From: Elusimicrobiales bacterium
GTDB taxonomy: Bacteria > Elusimicrobiota > Elusimicrobia > Elusimicrobiales > Elusimicrobiaceae
Length of the DNA: 64,000 nucleotides
NCBI GenBank assembly: GCA_041651175.1
Contig: JBAZJT010000014.1
Span: forward strand, 1-64,000
Direction of reading: 5' to 3'
The first letter of the stretch is position 1. Every line of letters begins with the position of its first letter. Positions 1 through 8,491 of this stretch are shown piece after piece. The notes under the pieces were generated by a model. The model was given only the letters and a program-made list of their open reading frames with translations. It ran no database searches and was not told the DNA's origin. A program made the translations under genes and the position numbers.

Positions 1-75
1 TCCATTTCCAGCGTCATGGCTTAGTTTACGAACGACAGAGCGCAAACGGACGATTTCAGCGCGGTTCAGGCTCAT
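1..75 (-). CDS. Possible 5' end of a gene running off the left edge
   Basis: On the minus strand an ATG at 75-73 opens 25 codons without a stop, starting MSLNRAEIVRLRS and continuing past position 1. The base composition is more AT-rich than the genes to its right. The start codon lies inside one copy of a duplicated 22-bp segment (65-86 and 99-120); the ATG in the other copy opens a frame that stops after 17 codons. No family can be recognised from 25 residues and no strong ribosome site is visible, so the call rests only on the open frame and its protein-like start. Confidence 0.3.
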   Translation of the reverse strand, partial: MSLNRAEIVRLRSVVRKLSHDAGNG

Positions 76-120
76 CTTGTGTTGGAAACGAGCATTCCTT
101 CAGGCTCATCTTGCATTGGA
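65..120. repeat. Direct repeat, two 22-bp copies
   Basis: Positions 65-86 and 99-120 match at 20 of 22 bases (both begin TTCAGGCTCATCTTG and end TTGGA), 34 bp apart. Each copy carries a minus-strand ATG, so the duplication repeats the start region of the partial gene at the left edge. Confidence 0.7.
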
Positions 121-122
121 TA

Positions 123-161
123 ATTCTACGGCGGGCTTTTTGTTTGCCAAAAAAGTAGAAT
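123..161. repeat. Inverted repeat upstream of tnaA
   Basis: ATTCTAC at 123-129 is mirrored by GTAGAAT at 155-161, enclosing a T-run and an A-run that can also pair. The right arm contains TAGAAT, which could be a -10 box for tnaA about 30 nt further on, but no convincing -35 lies at the right distance. It could equally be a terminator or the edge of a mobile element. Confidence 0.4.
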
Positions 162-191
162 AACTGTGCGCTATCCGCGCCGGAGGCCGTG

Positions 192-1610
192 ATGTATATT
201 CATCTTGAAGACTGGAAATGGAAAACCGTCATAGAGCCGCACAGAATCAAGACCGTGGAGCCGCTGGGGTTCACCAGCCGCAGGGAGCGCGGGGAAATAC
301 TGGCCCGCGCGCATTACAACCTTTTCAACATCCCCGCCGAGAAGGTGCTGCTGGATTTTCTTACCGACAGCGGCACCGGCGCTATGTCCGCCGCGCAATG
401 GTCGGCGATAATGAGCGGCGACGAGTCTTATGCCGGCGCCTCCAGCTACTACCGCTTTGAGGCCGCCGTGCGCGGGCTTACCGGTTTTGGCGAGGTCATT
501 CCCGCGCATCAGGGCCGCGCGGCGGAGCGGATATTGTTCTCTTTTGTGGGCGGCAAAGGGAAAACGGTGGTTTCCAATTCGCATTTTGACACCACCCGCG
601 CCAATGTGGAAGCCGGCGGAGCCGAGGCGGTGGATTTGCCGGTAAAAGAGGCGCTGGATTTCGCGCGCCCCGGCGACTTCAAGGGCAACATGGACACCGC
701 CGCGCTGGAGAAATTCATAAAGGAAAGAGGCGCGCAAAATATCGCCCTGTGCGTGATGACGGTTACCAACAACTCGCTGGGCGGGCAGCCGGTCTCGCTT
801 GCCAACCTCAAACGGACCTATGAAATCTGCTCGGCGGCGAAAATACCGGTGTTCCTGGATATGGCCAGATTCGCCGAAAACGCCTATTTTATAAAGCTGC
901 GCGAAAAGGGCTGCGAAAACCGCTCCGCGGAGGACATCGCAAAAGAGATGTTCAGATACGCCGACGGCTGCATGATGAGCGCCAAGAAAGACGCGCTGGT
1001 CAATATCGGCGGCTTCATGGCGATGAAGAACAAGGAGTGGGCCGCCCGCGCCCGGCAGGTATTGATTCTGGGCGAGGGATTCCCGACCTACGGCGGGCTT
1101 GCGGGCCGCGACCTGGACGCCATGGCGGTGGGGCTGGGCGAGGTGCTGGACGAGAAATACCTGGCTTACCGCATACGCTCCGCGCAGTATCTGGGCGACG
1201 GCCTGCGCAAGGCCGGGGTTCCGATAGTGGAGCCGCCCGGCGGCCATGCCGTGTATGTTGACGCGCGCCGCTTTTTGCCGCATATCCCGCCGGAGAAATT
1301 CCCGGCCCAGTCGCTGGCCTGCGCGCTGTATCTGGAAGGCGGCATCCGCACCGTGGAAATCGGGATGCTGATGTTCGGCAACCGCGACGCCAAGGGCAAT
1401 TTCACCCCCGCCAGCATGGAACTGGTGCGCATCGCGCTGCCGCGCCGCGTTTACACGCAAAGCCATATAGATCTGCTTATAGAGGTTTTTGAGGAGTTGG
1501 CAAAGCGCAAAACCGGCATACGGGGGCTGGAGATAGAGGAAGCCCCCGCCGTGCTGGCGCATTTCACGGCAAAATTGCGGCCCGCGGAGAAAGAGCTTAT
1601 CCTCAGCTAG
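192..1610 (+). CDS. tnaA: Tryptophanase (tryptophan indole-lyase)
   Basis: PLP enzyme that splits tryptophan into indole, pyruvate and ammonia; cytoplasmic, normally tetrameric. Length (472 aa) is normal for the beta-eliminating lyase family. The PLP lysine is the second K of SAKKD (near residue 266). Tyrosine phenol-lyase is almost as similar overall, but three discriminating positions are of the tryptophanase type: Asp in HFDTT (Thr in TPL), Ile in TVEIG (Arg in TPL) and His in AHFTAK (Phe in TPL). GGAGG at 182-186 sits 5 nt before ATG 192; an in-frame GTG at 189 is too close to it. The glycolate-oxidase-type gene follows after 5 nt, so they are probably co-transcribed. It gives the cell an indole source and a pyruvate-yielding amino-acid fermentation route. 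Confidence 0.88.
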   Translation: MYIHLEDWKWKTVIEPHRIKTVEPLGFTSRRERGEILARAHYNLFNIPAEKVLLDFLTDSGTGAMSAAQWSAIMSGDESYAGASSYYRFEAAVRGLTGFGEVIPAHQGRAAERILFSFVGGKGKTVVSNSHFDTTRANVEAGGAEAVDLPVKEALDFARPGDFKGNMDTAALEKFIKERGAQNIALCVMTVTNNSLGGQPVSLANLKRTYEICSAAKIPVFLDMARFAENAYFIKLREKGCENRSAEDIAKEMFRYADGCMMSAKKDALVNIGGFMAMKNKEWAARARQVLILGEGFPTYGGLAGRDLDAMAVGLGEVLDEKYLAYRIRSAQYLGDGLRKAGVPIVEPPGGHAVYVDARRFLPHIPPEKFPAQSLACALYLEGGIRTVEIGMLMFGNRDAKGNFTPASMELVRIALPRRVYTQSHIDLLIEVFEELAKRKTGIRGLEIEEAPAVLAHFTAKLRPAEKELILS

Positions 1611-1615
1611 AATAA

Positions 1616-3631
1616 ATGTTCACAAAGGACACTTTTTCGCGTGTTCGCAAACAGGCGGAGGCCGTTGTCGGCGCGCAGAACGTGCGCGCAGACAACGGCA
1701 ATCTCGCGCTTTATTCCTACGATTCGGGCCTTTCCCGCGCGCGGCCCGAGGCTGTCATCCATGTCCTCCGGACGGAGCAGCTTGCCCCGCTGATAAAGCT
1801 GCTGGCGGAAAACGATGTTCCCTTCGTGCCGCGCGGCGCGGGAACCAATCTGACCGGCGGCTGCGTGCCGCTTAAAGGCGGCGTCATCATAAACACCGCC
1901 GCGCTAAACCGCATTCTGGAGGTGGACACCGCCTCCGGCTATGCTCTTGCGGAGCCGGGCGCGGTAAACGGCGCGCTGCAGCGCGAGCTGGCGCGCGAGA
2001 ATTTCTTCTTCGCGCCCGCGCCGGAGAGCGCGGCTGTCTCCACCATCGGCGGCAACATGGCCGAAAACTGCCGCGGCCCGCGCGCGTTCAAATACGGTCC
2101 GGCGGGGGCCTCGCTGCTGGAGGCGGAATTCGTCTCGCCGGAGGGGGAAACTCTGCGCTGGTCCGCCTCCGATGCGGGGCCGCTGCTGGCCCGGTTTTTT
2201 GCGGGGAGCGAGGGCTCGCTGGGCGCGGCGGCGCGGCTGCGGGTCAAAATTCTCAAATCCCCTGCGGCGGTCTGCTGCGCGCTTATAGGTTTCCGCGGCC
2301 CGGAAGGGCCCATAGACGCGGCGCGCGAGCTTGTGGCCGCCGGCATAATACCGCGCGCCGCCATCGGCATGGACAACGTCGCCGCCAGCGCCTCCGACAG
2401 CCTCGGGCTGGGCGCGTTTCCGCCGGAAAGCGCGGGCGCGCTGTTTCTGGAGCTGGACGCCGCCTCCGAAGATGAAATGTCCGCCGTCTGCGCCGCGGCG
2501 GAGAAAATATGCGCGGCGGCGGGGGCGGGGCCGGTGGTTTTTTCGCGGGACGCGGAGGGCCGCGCCGCGCTGCGCCTCCGGGCGGATGTTTACACGGCGA
2601 TGGCGCGGCTTGCGCCAAACGCCGTGCTGGAGGATATGGCGGTGCCGCCGGCGTCGCTGGCGGTGGCGCTGGCCATGCTGCGCCACTGCGCCGCCAAATT
2701 TGACGCGCGCGCCGCGCTGGTCTATCACCCGGCCAGCGGCGTGCTGCGCCCCCAGCTTGTCTTTGACGAGCGTAACAGTTTTGAAGCGGGCCGCATCAAA
2801 AAGGCGGCGCGCGAAATGCTCAAATGCGCGGTTACGCTGGGCGGGCTGCCGGCCTGCGGTTTCGGCTCCGGCGTGGACAAGCGCATGGCCATGCACTGGA
2901 TTTACGACAATGCCGCGCTGGAGTTGTTCCGCCGCATCAAAAAGGCCGCCGACCCGCGCGGCATAGCCAATCCCGACAAGATAATTCCCGTCGCCGGCGC
3001 GCGCGAGGGGGCCGAGGCTTTGCAGGAACGCGCGCAGCCGTCCCGCGCCGCGGCGGCGGTGGCGGCGGAGCTTGCCTCGCGTTTTGCCGCCGGCAGGGCC
3101 AGTTTTATCGCGGGGCATGGCGCCGCGCCCAGCGGGGCCGCGCCGCTGGATACGGGCGCGCTGGACGGGGTTGAGATTGACCGCGCCAACCGCTCGGCTG
3201 AGGCGGAGGCCTGCGTCCCCGTCGCCCGCCTGAAGGCAAAGGCCGCCGAACACGGTCTGCGGCTAAGGCTGCCGGATTATCCGGGCGGCATAGGCGCGCT
3301 GGCGGCGTCGGGCCGGTGCGCCGCGCTGCGGGAGATAATAACGGGAATCAAATTCGCGCTGGCCGACGGCAGCGTAATCCGAGCCGGCGGCAAATGCGCC
3401 GTGGACCCGCCGGGGACGGATGTCATCAGCCTGATGTGCGGTTCGCGCGGGGCCTACGGGGTGATACTGTCGCTCACGCTGCGCGCGGACGGCGCGGCAG
3501 ACTGCTCCGCCCTTGCCGCGCGCAGGGAATTTTCGCCGGGGCCGTATCACCGCAGGCTCAAACGGGCTTTTGACCCGAAAAATCTGCTGAACCCTCATGT
3601 TTACGGGGAGAATGGCGATGCGGCTGCCTAA
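1616..3631 (+). CDS. Fused GlcD-GlcE-type FAD-linked 2-hydroxyacid oxidase
   Basis: 671 aa. Residues 1 to about 450 are a complete GlcD/D-lactate-dehydrogenase-type flavoprotein: FAD-binding PCMH fold with PRGAGTNLTGG at about 72-82, a STIGGNMAENCRG segment near 142-155, and the C-terminal oxidase domain. From about 520 on there is a second, shortened PCMH-like part resembling GlcE (ITGIKFALADGSVIRAGG, then GSRGAYGVI, ending LKRAFDPKNLLNP). GlcD and GlcE are usually separate genes; here they form one chain. The next gene is GlcF-like, so the product probably oxidises glycolate, lactate or another 2-hydroxyacid and passes electrons through GlcF iron-sulfur clusters to the membrane. The substrate cannot be fixed from sequence. 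ATG 1616 has no good ribosome site. Confidence 0.8.
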   Translation: MFTKDTFSRVRKQAEAVVGAQNVRADNGNLALYSYDSGLSRARPEAVIHVLRTEQLAPLIKLLAENDVPFVPRGAGTNLTGGCVPLKGGVIINTAALNRILEVDTASGYALAEPGAVNGALQRELARENFFFAPAPESAAVSTIGGNMAENCRGPRAFKYGPAGASLLEAEFVSPEGETLRWSASDAGPLLARFFAGSEGSLGAAARLRVKILKSPAAVCCALIGFRGPEGPIDAARELVAAGIIPRAAIGMDNVAASASDSLGLGAFPPESAGALFLELDAASEDEMSAVCAAAEKICAAAGAGPVVFSRDAEGRAALRLRADVYTAMARLAPNAVLEDMAVPPASLAVALAMLRHCAAKFDARAALVYHPASGVLRPQLVFDERNSFEAGRIKKAAREMLKCAVTLGGLPACGFGSGVDKRMAMHWIYDNAALELFRRIKKAADPRGIANPDKIIPVAGAREGAEALQERAQPSRAAAAVAAELASRFAAGRASFIAGHGAAPSGAAPLDTGALDGVEIDRANRSAEAEACVPVARLKAKAAEHGLRLRLPDYPGGIGALAASGRCAALREIITGIKFALADGSVIRAGGKCAVDPPGTDVISLMCGSRGAYGVILSLTLRADGAADCSALAARREFSPGPYHRRLKRAFDPKNLLNPHVYGENGDAAA

Positions 3632-5009
3632 AATAGACGATTTTGTCCCCTATAACGAGCTTTATACCGCCGCCACGGAAGGCGCGCATCTCAAGACGCT
3701 GCTTACCGTCTCCGGCGAAAAGCCGGTATACGACTGCGCCGTCAAATGCAACCGCTGCGGCCTCTGCCTGGAAAAATGCCCCACTTATTCCGGCACAGGG
3801 GCGGAGAATTTCTCGCCGCGCGGGCGCGCGCAGCTGCTGCGCATGGCGATGGGCGGCAGGCTCAAGCTGGACGCGGACGCCGCCGTCCTGGCGGAATCGT
3901 TTTACAACTGCCTGCTGTGCGGCGCGTGTTCCGGCGCCTGCCATTCGCAGGTTCCGGTGCGGGAGCTTGCGCTGGAAGGCCGCAGGACATACCCGGAAAA
4001 GGGCGCCGGCGCGCTGGCGCGGGCGGTATTTGCGTGCGCGGCGCGGCGGCCCGCATTGGCGCGCGCGCTGATGAGGGCATTGTCCGCCGCGCGCGGCGCC
4101 GGGCTTGTGAGGCTGCTGTCCGCCGCCGGAGCGCTGGATACCGCCGACGCGCAATGGGCCGCGCGCTGGGACCGGCTGCATCCCCGCCGCGTCCGTTTCC
4201 TGGACGAAACCGCCGCAGCCGCCCCGGAGCTTAAGCGCGCCGGGCAGACCGGACGCTCCGGCTGTGTCTGCTTTATCGGCTGCCAGGCGAATTACCTGTA
4301 TCCGAAAGAAGGCATGTCGGTGATACGGCTGGCGGACCGGTTTATCGGCCCCGTGCGGCTGCTTGGCGGGCTGTGCTGCGGCCTTAACTCGTATCTGTTC
4401 GGGGATATAGAGGACGCGCGCGCCGCCCTGCGCGCCGTTATAGCGCGTTACGAGGAGCTTTGCTCCGGCCAGCCGCTGCCGCTGGTTACGGACTGCGGCG
4501 AATGCTCCGCTTTTTTCAAACGGGCCGAGCAGTTGTTTTTGCAGGATCCGGCCTGGCGCCCGCGCGCGAAGGCTTTCGCCGGGGCCGTGCGGGATTCTCT
4601 GGAGATGGTGCCGGCGGAGCGCGGCGAATTCCTGCTTTCCGGCAGGGCGGACGCGGCTCTCATAAAAGCCAGAATTTCGCTGCACGAGAATGCCGCCTGC
4701 GCCCACTGGCAGTATTCGGCCTGCAAAGCCAGGCAGACGCTGGCGGCGGCCTTCGGCTCCAATTTCGTCCCGCTGGAAAACGCGGACGCGCCCTGCGGCG
4801 GCGAGTTCGGCGCGCCGCTTTTTTCCCCCGCCGCGGCAGACAGGCTGCTGCGCGCCAAAATTTCCGCCATAGCGGCGGCGCGGGCGGACATAGTGGCCTG
4901 CGGTTCACATTCGTCCGCGGCGCACATTGCCGCGGGGCTGAAAAAATACTATCCTCATGCCAAAGCCGTTCACTATGCCGTGCTTATTGACGAGGCCTGC
5001 GGTGGCTGA
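3618..5009 (+). CDS. GlcF-like iron-sulfur subunit of glycolate/lactate oxidase
   Basis: 463 aa. Two N-terminal [4Fe-4S] motifs (CNRCGLCLEKCP and CLLCGACSGACH) are followed by two cysteine-rich CCG-type domains (CFIGCQ...LCCG; DCGEC; then CAHWQYSAC...PCGGEFG). This is the layout of GlcF and of the LutA/HdrD family, which relay electrons from the flavoprotein to quinone or another acceptor. The frame opens at 3597, but GGGGAG at 3605-3610 lies 7 nt before ATG 3618, which I prefer; the gene then overlaps the GlcDE end by 14 nt, implying translational coupling. The second CCG domain has PCGG instead of the usual CCG, so its site may differ. Confidence 0.8.
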   Translation: MRLPKIDDFVPYNELYTAATEGAHLKTLLTVSGEKPVYDCAVKCNRCGLCLEKCPTYSGTGAENFSPRGRAQLLRMAMGGRLKLDADAAVLAESFYNCLLCGACSGACHSQVPVRELALEGRRTYPEKGAGALARAVFACAARRPALARALMRALSAARGAGLVRLLSAAGALDTADAQWAARWDRLHPRRVRFLDETAAAAPELKRAGQTGRSGCVCFIGCQANYLYPKEGMSVIRLADRFIGPVRLLGGLCCGLNSYLFGDIEDARAALRAVIARYEELCSGQPLPLVTDCGECSAFFKRAEQLFLQDPAWRPRAKAFAGAVRDSLEMVPAERGEFLLSGRADAALIKARISLHENAACAHWQYSACKARQTLAAAFGSNFVPLENADAPCGGEFGAPLFSPAAADRLLRAKISAIAAARADIVACGSHSSAAHIAAGLKKYYPHAKAVHYAVLIDEACGG

Positions 5010-6111
5010 CCCGGATGCGGAAAAAAAGCTGCGCCTGCTGATTAAATTCGGCGGGCTGATTTCGGCGGAAACCACAGTTGACGCGCTGCTGGAGATAATA
5101 GCGGACCAGATACGTCTAATCGCCGACGCGGACCGCTGCACCGTATTCCTGGCTGATATGGCGCGCAACGAACTGTGGTCCAAAGTCGCCCATGGCGGGC
5201 ACAGGCGGGAAATCCGCGTGGCCATGGGCTCTGGCATAGCCGGCATCTGCGCCGTTACCGGCGAAACCATCAATGCAGGCGACGCCTATTCCGACCCCCG
5301 GTTTCTGCCCGATATAGATAAAACCACCGGCTACAAGACCCGCAATGTTCTGGCCGTGCCGCTTAAAAACAGCAAGGGCGAGCTGCTTGGTGTTTTTGAG
5401 GCGCTCAACAAAAAAAGCGGCGCGGGATTTACGCAGGGCGATATCGGGCTTTTGCAGCTTATGGGGACCTTGGCCGCCAACGCCATAGAAAACGCCAAGC
5501 TCTACGAGGATCTGCGCGCCACGCAGGAAGAAACCATTTACCGCCTGGCCGTAACCGCCGAGTACCGCGACCAGCAGGACACGGGGCGGCATTTACGGAA
5601 CATAGGCCGGGTAACCTATCAGCTCGCGCTGGCGATGGGCCTGCAGCGCGAGGATGCCGAGGATATGCGCCGCGCCAGCGCGCTGCACGACATAGGCAAG
5701 GTCGCGCTGTGCGACGCGATACTGCTAAAGCCCGGCAAGCTCACCGCAGCCGAATTTGAGGAGATGAAAAAACACACCCTCTACGGCGCGAGAATACTTT
5801 CCAAGGCGGAAAGCCGGCTGCTGCGCATCGCCAGCCGGCTGGCCGCCGCCCATCACGAGAAATACGACGGCAGCGGTTATCCCGGCGGGCTAAAGGGCCG
5901 GGAAATCCCGCTGGAGGCGCGCATAGTGGCGGTGGCGGATGTTTTTGACGCGCTGTGCATGCCGCGCGTCTACAAGCCGGCCTGGGGCGCCAAACGCGCG
6001 TACGATTACATAATACGCCATGCGGGGCGGGCCTTTGACCCGGAAGTGGTGGAAGCCTTCCGGTCCATATTCCCCGAAATCAAAAAAATCTACGCCGACC
6101 AGCCGGAATAA
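5002..6111 (+). CDS. GAF domain plus HD-GYP phosphodiesterase (c-di-GMP type)
   Basis: 369 aa. An N-terminal GAF sensor domain (about residues 15-170) is followed by an HD-GYP domain with HDIGK, the HHE..DGSGYPGGLKG signature and VAVADVFDAL. HD-GYP proteins commonly hydrolyse cyclic di-GMP; the GAF ligand is unknown. The likely start is GTG 5002 with GAGG at 4992-4995, overlapping GlcF by 8 nt; an in-frame ATG at 4957 would overlap it more. The gene ends an apparent tnaA-GlcDE-GlcF operon, so second-messenger turnover may be coupled to this metabolism (inference). Confidence 0.82.
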   Translation: MADPDAEKKLRLLIKFGGLISAETTVDALLEIIADQIRLIADADRCTVFLADMARNELWSKVAHGGHRREIRVAMGSGIAGICAVTGETINAGDAYSDPRFLPDIDKTTGYKTRNVLAVPLKNSKGELLGVFEALNKKSGAGFTQGDIGLLQLMGTLAANAIENAKLYEDLRATQEETIYRLAVTAEYRDQQDTGRHLRNIGRVTYQLALAMGLQREDAEDMRRASALHDIGKVALCDAILLKPGKLTAAEFEEMKKHTLYGARILSKAESRLLRIASRLAAAHHEKYDGSGYPGGLKGREIPLEARIVAVADVFDALCMPRVYKPAWGAKRAYDYIIRHAGRAFDPEVVEAFRSIFPEIKKIYADQPE

Positions 6112-6163
6112 GCCCGCCTTCCAAAGTTGGCGGCGAGAACCGGGACGGCGGATGGCGGGACAG

Positions 6164-6220
6164 CCTGTGCGGAAATTTTCTTGCATACCCACACGGCATG
6201 CGAGGAAAATCCCGCACAGG
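6164..6220. terminator. Bidirectional hairpin between convergent genes
   Basis: Arms 6164-6186 and 6198-6220 pair at 19 of 23 positions around an 11-nt loop, each with an A/T-rich stretch in mid-stem. It lies between the 3' ends of the HD-GYP gene (+) and comM (-), the right place for a shared terminator, although no clean T-run follows. Confidence 0.5.
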
Positions 6221-6238
6221 AATACCACGCTCCCCGCC

Positions 6239-6283
6239 GGCGAATTCCGCTGTCCAGCTGCGGGAAATGGGTTGCCTGAAACT
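6239..6283. repeat. Dispersed intergenic repeat, copy 1
   Basis: A roughly 40-bp stretch with the core TCCGCTGTCCAGCTGCGG, then AAATGGGTTGCCTGAAA. Related copies lie at 29297-29335 and 56613-56650, all next to gene 3' ends. A second shared block, GGCGGGACA-CCTG, occurs at 6154-6167 here and at 29237-29250. The copy ends in a small CCTGAAA/TTTCAGG palindrome touching the comM stop. Confidence 0.5.
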
Positions 6284-6289
6284 TTCAGG

Positions 6290-7819
6290 TCAGGGAATGT
6301 TCTGCCGGTCGAAGTTGCGGTATTGCAGCACTTCCATGATGTGGGCTTTGGCGATTTCGGGCGCGCCTTCCAAATCGGCTATGGTGCGCGCCACTTTCAG
6401 GATTTTATCCAGGCTGCGGGCGGAGAGGCCGAAACGGTTCATCGCGGTCTCAAGCGTCGCGCTGCCGTCGGCGGGAACGGCGCAGAATTTCTTTATCTGG
6501 CTTACGCTCATGAAGCTGTTTGCGGTAGTGGCTGTTCCCGCAAAACGCCCGGCCTGAATTTTTCTGGCGCGGACCACGCGCGCGCGTATTTCCGACGAAG
6601 GCTCACCCTCGCTGGCCTGCGCCCAGTGGACGTATTTTACCGGCGCAAGCTGTATGTGCATGTCTATCCTGTCAATCAGCGGGCCGGAGAGCCGGCTGCG
6701 GTAGCGTTGAATTTGCAGCGGCGTGCAGGAGCAGGGCCTGTCGGGATGGCCGCAAAACCCGCACTGGCAGGGGTTGCTGGCAGCTATAAGCGTCAGCCTG
6801 GCGGGGTAGCAGACGGTCTCCTTGACGCGGGAGACTGTTACGCGGAAAGTCTCCAGCGGCTCGCGCAGCACTTCCAGAGTGGAGCGCGAAAATTCGGACA
6901 GCTCGTCCAGAAACAGCACCCCGTTGTGCGACAGCGACACCTCGCCGGGGCGCGGCGTTGTCCCGCCGCCCACAAGGGCGGCCTCGCTTATGGTGTGATG
7001 CGGGTCGCGGAAAGGGCGGCGGCGCATCAGGCTGCCGCCCCGCGTAAACCCGCAGACCGAATAGATTTTGGTGACTTCCAGCGCCTCGGTGTCGGTCATC
7101 GGCGGCAGTATGCCGGGGAAACGTTTTGCCAGCATGGACTTGCCGGAGCCGGGCGGCCCCATCATCAGCACGTTGTGTCCGCCCGCGGCGGCTATTTCCA
7201 GAGCGCGCTTTGCCAGCGGCTGGCCTTTCACCTCGCGGAAATCACCGTCGCCGCCGTCCGGCTGGGAGACGGCGCCGCATATCCCGCGCGCGCAGTCTTC
7301 CAGCGGGGCCTGCGCGGTTATGGCGGCGGCCAGCGTTTTAAGGTCCCGCGCGGCGCAGGCTTTCGCGCCGGAAACCGAAGCCTCCGCGCGGTTGGCGCGC
7401 GGCACCACCGCCGGGATATTGAGGTCTTTTGCCGCAAGCAGCATGGGCAGGATGCCGCTTACCGGGCGGATTTCCCCGTCCAGCGCCAGCTCGCCTATAA
7501 AAGCGGTACCGGACAGGGACTGCTCCGCGCCGTCCAGCTGGCCGCTGGCGGCCAGCACCCCCAGCGCTATCGGCAGGTCAAAATGCGTGCCGTTTTTTTT
7601 CAGTTCCGCCGGAGCGAGATTGACGGTTATTTTTTTAAGCGGGAAATCAAAACCGGAATTGCGGATGGCCGCCGCCACGCGGTCTTTGGATTCTTTTATT
7701 TCCGTGTCCGCCAGCCCTACTATGGAAAACGCGGGCAGCCCCGCCGCCGCGTCAACCTCTACCGAGACGGGAAACCCGTCTATCCCCTTTACTCCCAGCG
7801 AGCGGATTTTGGCGAACAT
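6290..7819 (-). CDS. comM: YifB/ComM family Mg-chelatase-like AAA+ ATPase
   Basis: 509 aa, the standard length. The N-terminal ChlI-like domain (starts MFAKIRSLGVKGIDG, then SIVGLADTEIKESKDRV) precedes an AAA+ core with Walker A MGPPGSGKSMLAKR and a C-terminal Mg-chelatase domain (PCNCG-like zinc pattern PCQCG...CSC). In Haemophilus, Vibrio and Acinetobacter, ComM is a helicase that drives branch migration during natural transformation. A transformation role here would fit the type IV pilus genes in the same window but is inference. It lies 6 nt downstream of the preceding minus-strand gene, so the two are probably one operon. Confidence 0.9.
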   Translation of the reverse strand: MFAKIRSLGVKGIDGFPVSVEVDAAAGLPAFSIVGLADTEIKESKDRVAAAIRNSGFDFPLKKITVNLAPAELKKNGTHFDLPIALGVLAASGQLDGAEQSLSGTAFIGELALDGEIRPVSGILPMLLAAKDLNIPAVVPRANRAEASVSGAKACAARDLKTLAAAITAQAPLEDCARGICGAVSQPDGGDGDFREVKGQPLAKRALEIAAAGGHNVLMMGPPGSGKSMLAKRFPGILPPMTDTEALEVTKIYSVCGFTRGGSLMRRRPFRDPHHTISEAALVGGGTTPRPGEVSLSHNGVLFLDELSEFSRSTLEVLREPLETFRVTVSRVKETVCYPARLTLIAASNPCQCGFCGHPDRPCSCTPLQIQRYRSRLSGPLIDRIDMHIQLAPVKYVHWAQASEGEPSSEIRARVVRARKIQAGRFAGTATTANSFMSVSQIKKFCAVPADGSATLETAMNRFGLSARSLDKILKVARTIADLEGAPEIAKAHIMEVLQYRNFDRQNIP

Positions 7820-7825
7820 CCGAAA

Positions 7826-8491
7826 TCAGCGCGGGCCGGCTGCCGGCGCGGGTTTGGCGTCCTGCCGGGCGGGGGAATGGCTTTTCCTTCCGCCGGCAAC
7901 CCACTGGTGGTAGGCGGCCTCGTCCTTTATAATCGGGTATTCGGGCAGCAGATGCAGGTTCAGGCGCAGCCGCTTGGCGCGGTCGGCAATCTCGTCGCAG
8001 ACGCGGCGGCCCGGCCAGGGATAGCCTTCCAGAATGCTAAACAGCGGCTTGTTCATGCCAAGAAGATAAAGGTCGCCGTCCTTGTCGGCTCCGGCAACCA
8101 TGTCTTTTTCCGCCAGGAGTGAAAAGCAGTTTTCTATAATATTGGCTGGCAGCGCGGGCGCGTTGACAGTGGCAAGCGCGACACGCTTTGCCCCCGCGTC
8201 AAAAGCCCAGCGCGCGGCGCAGGCGGCCTGTTCCGCCTCCGTGGCGCCTTTGAGCGAGAGAAACCCCGGGTCCTCCGGGTCCAGCCAGCGCAAATCCGGG
8301 TATTTGCCGATATTTTTATAAACGGCGGTGGGCTGTATTCCGTGCAACTTTTTTACAGCGGCGAAAAAATGCCGCGCCATGTCGGTATAGGCCGGGACGA
8401 GCTTGCTTTCGCCAAACCCCTCCGTCAGCCGGGGGGGCATTTCCTCCGCCATGGGGGCGTTGATAAAAACCAGAAGGCAATTTTCTTTCAT
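7826..8491 (-). CDS. Degenerate TIGR04282-like glycosyltransferase/nucleotidyltransferase
   Basis: 221 aa. The pattern recalls the DUF2064/TIGR04282 glycosyltransferase-A family: a VFINAPM start, LATVNAPALPANII where that family has its G-D-x-P-x-L motif, and ADKDGDLYLLGM where it has P-x-D-G-G-Y-Y-L-I-G. The nucleotide-binding KTRL motif that normally follows the first strand is absent (PMAEEMPPRL), and the DSP aspartate is N in NAP. It may be inactive or have changed substrate. TATAAT on the minus strand (8505-8500) lies 8 nt before the ATG, leaving almost no leader. comM follows in the same direction. Confidence 0.5.
   Translation of the reverse strand: MKENCLLVFINAPMAEEMPPRLTEGFGESKLVPAYTDMARHFFAAVKKLHGIQPTAVYKNIGKYPDLRWLDPEDPGFLSLKGATEAEQAACAARWAFDAGAKRVALATVNAPALPANIIENCFSLLAEKDMVAGADKDGDLYLLGMNKPLFSILEGYPWPGRRVCDEIADRAKRLRLNLHLLPEYPIIKDEAAYHQWVAGGRKSHSPARQDAKPAPAAGPR

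Noticed and set aside
192..1610. Tyrosine phenol-lyase
   Set aside because: The three positions that separate the two enzymes (Asp in HFDTT, Ile in TVEIG, His in AHFTAK) are all of the tryptophanase type.
1904..3253. Long antisense frame across the GlcDE gene
   Set aside because: Arg/Gly/Ala-rich with no family motif; a mirror frame caused by high GC. The same holds for 171-1562 (-), 6020-8122 (+), 15498-17174 (-), 50804-52360 (-) and 58346-59521 (+).
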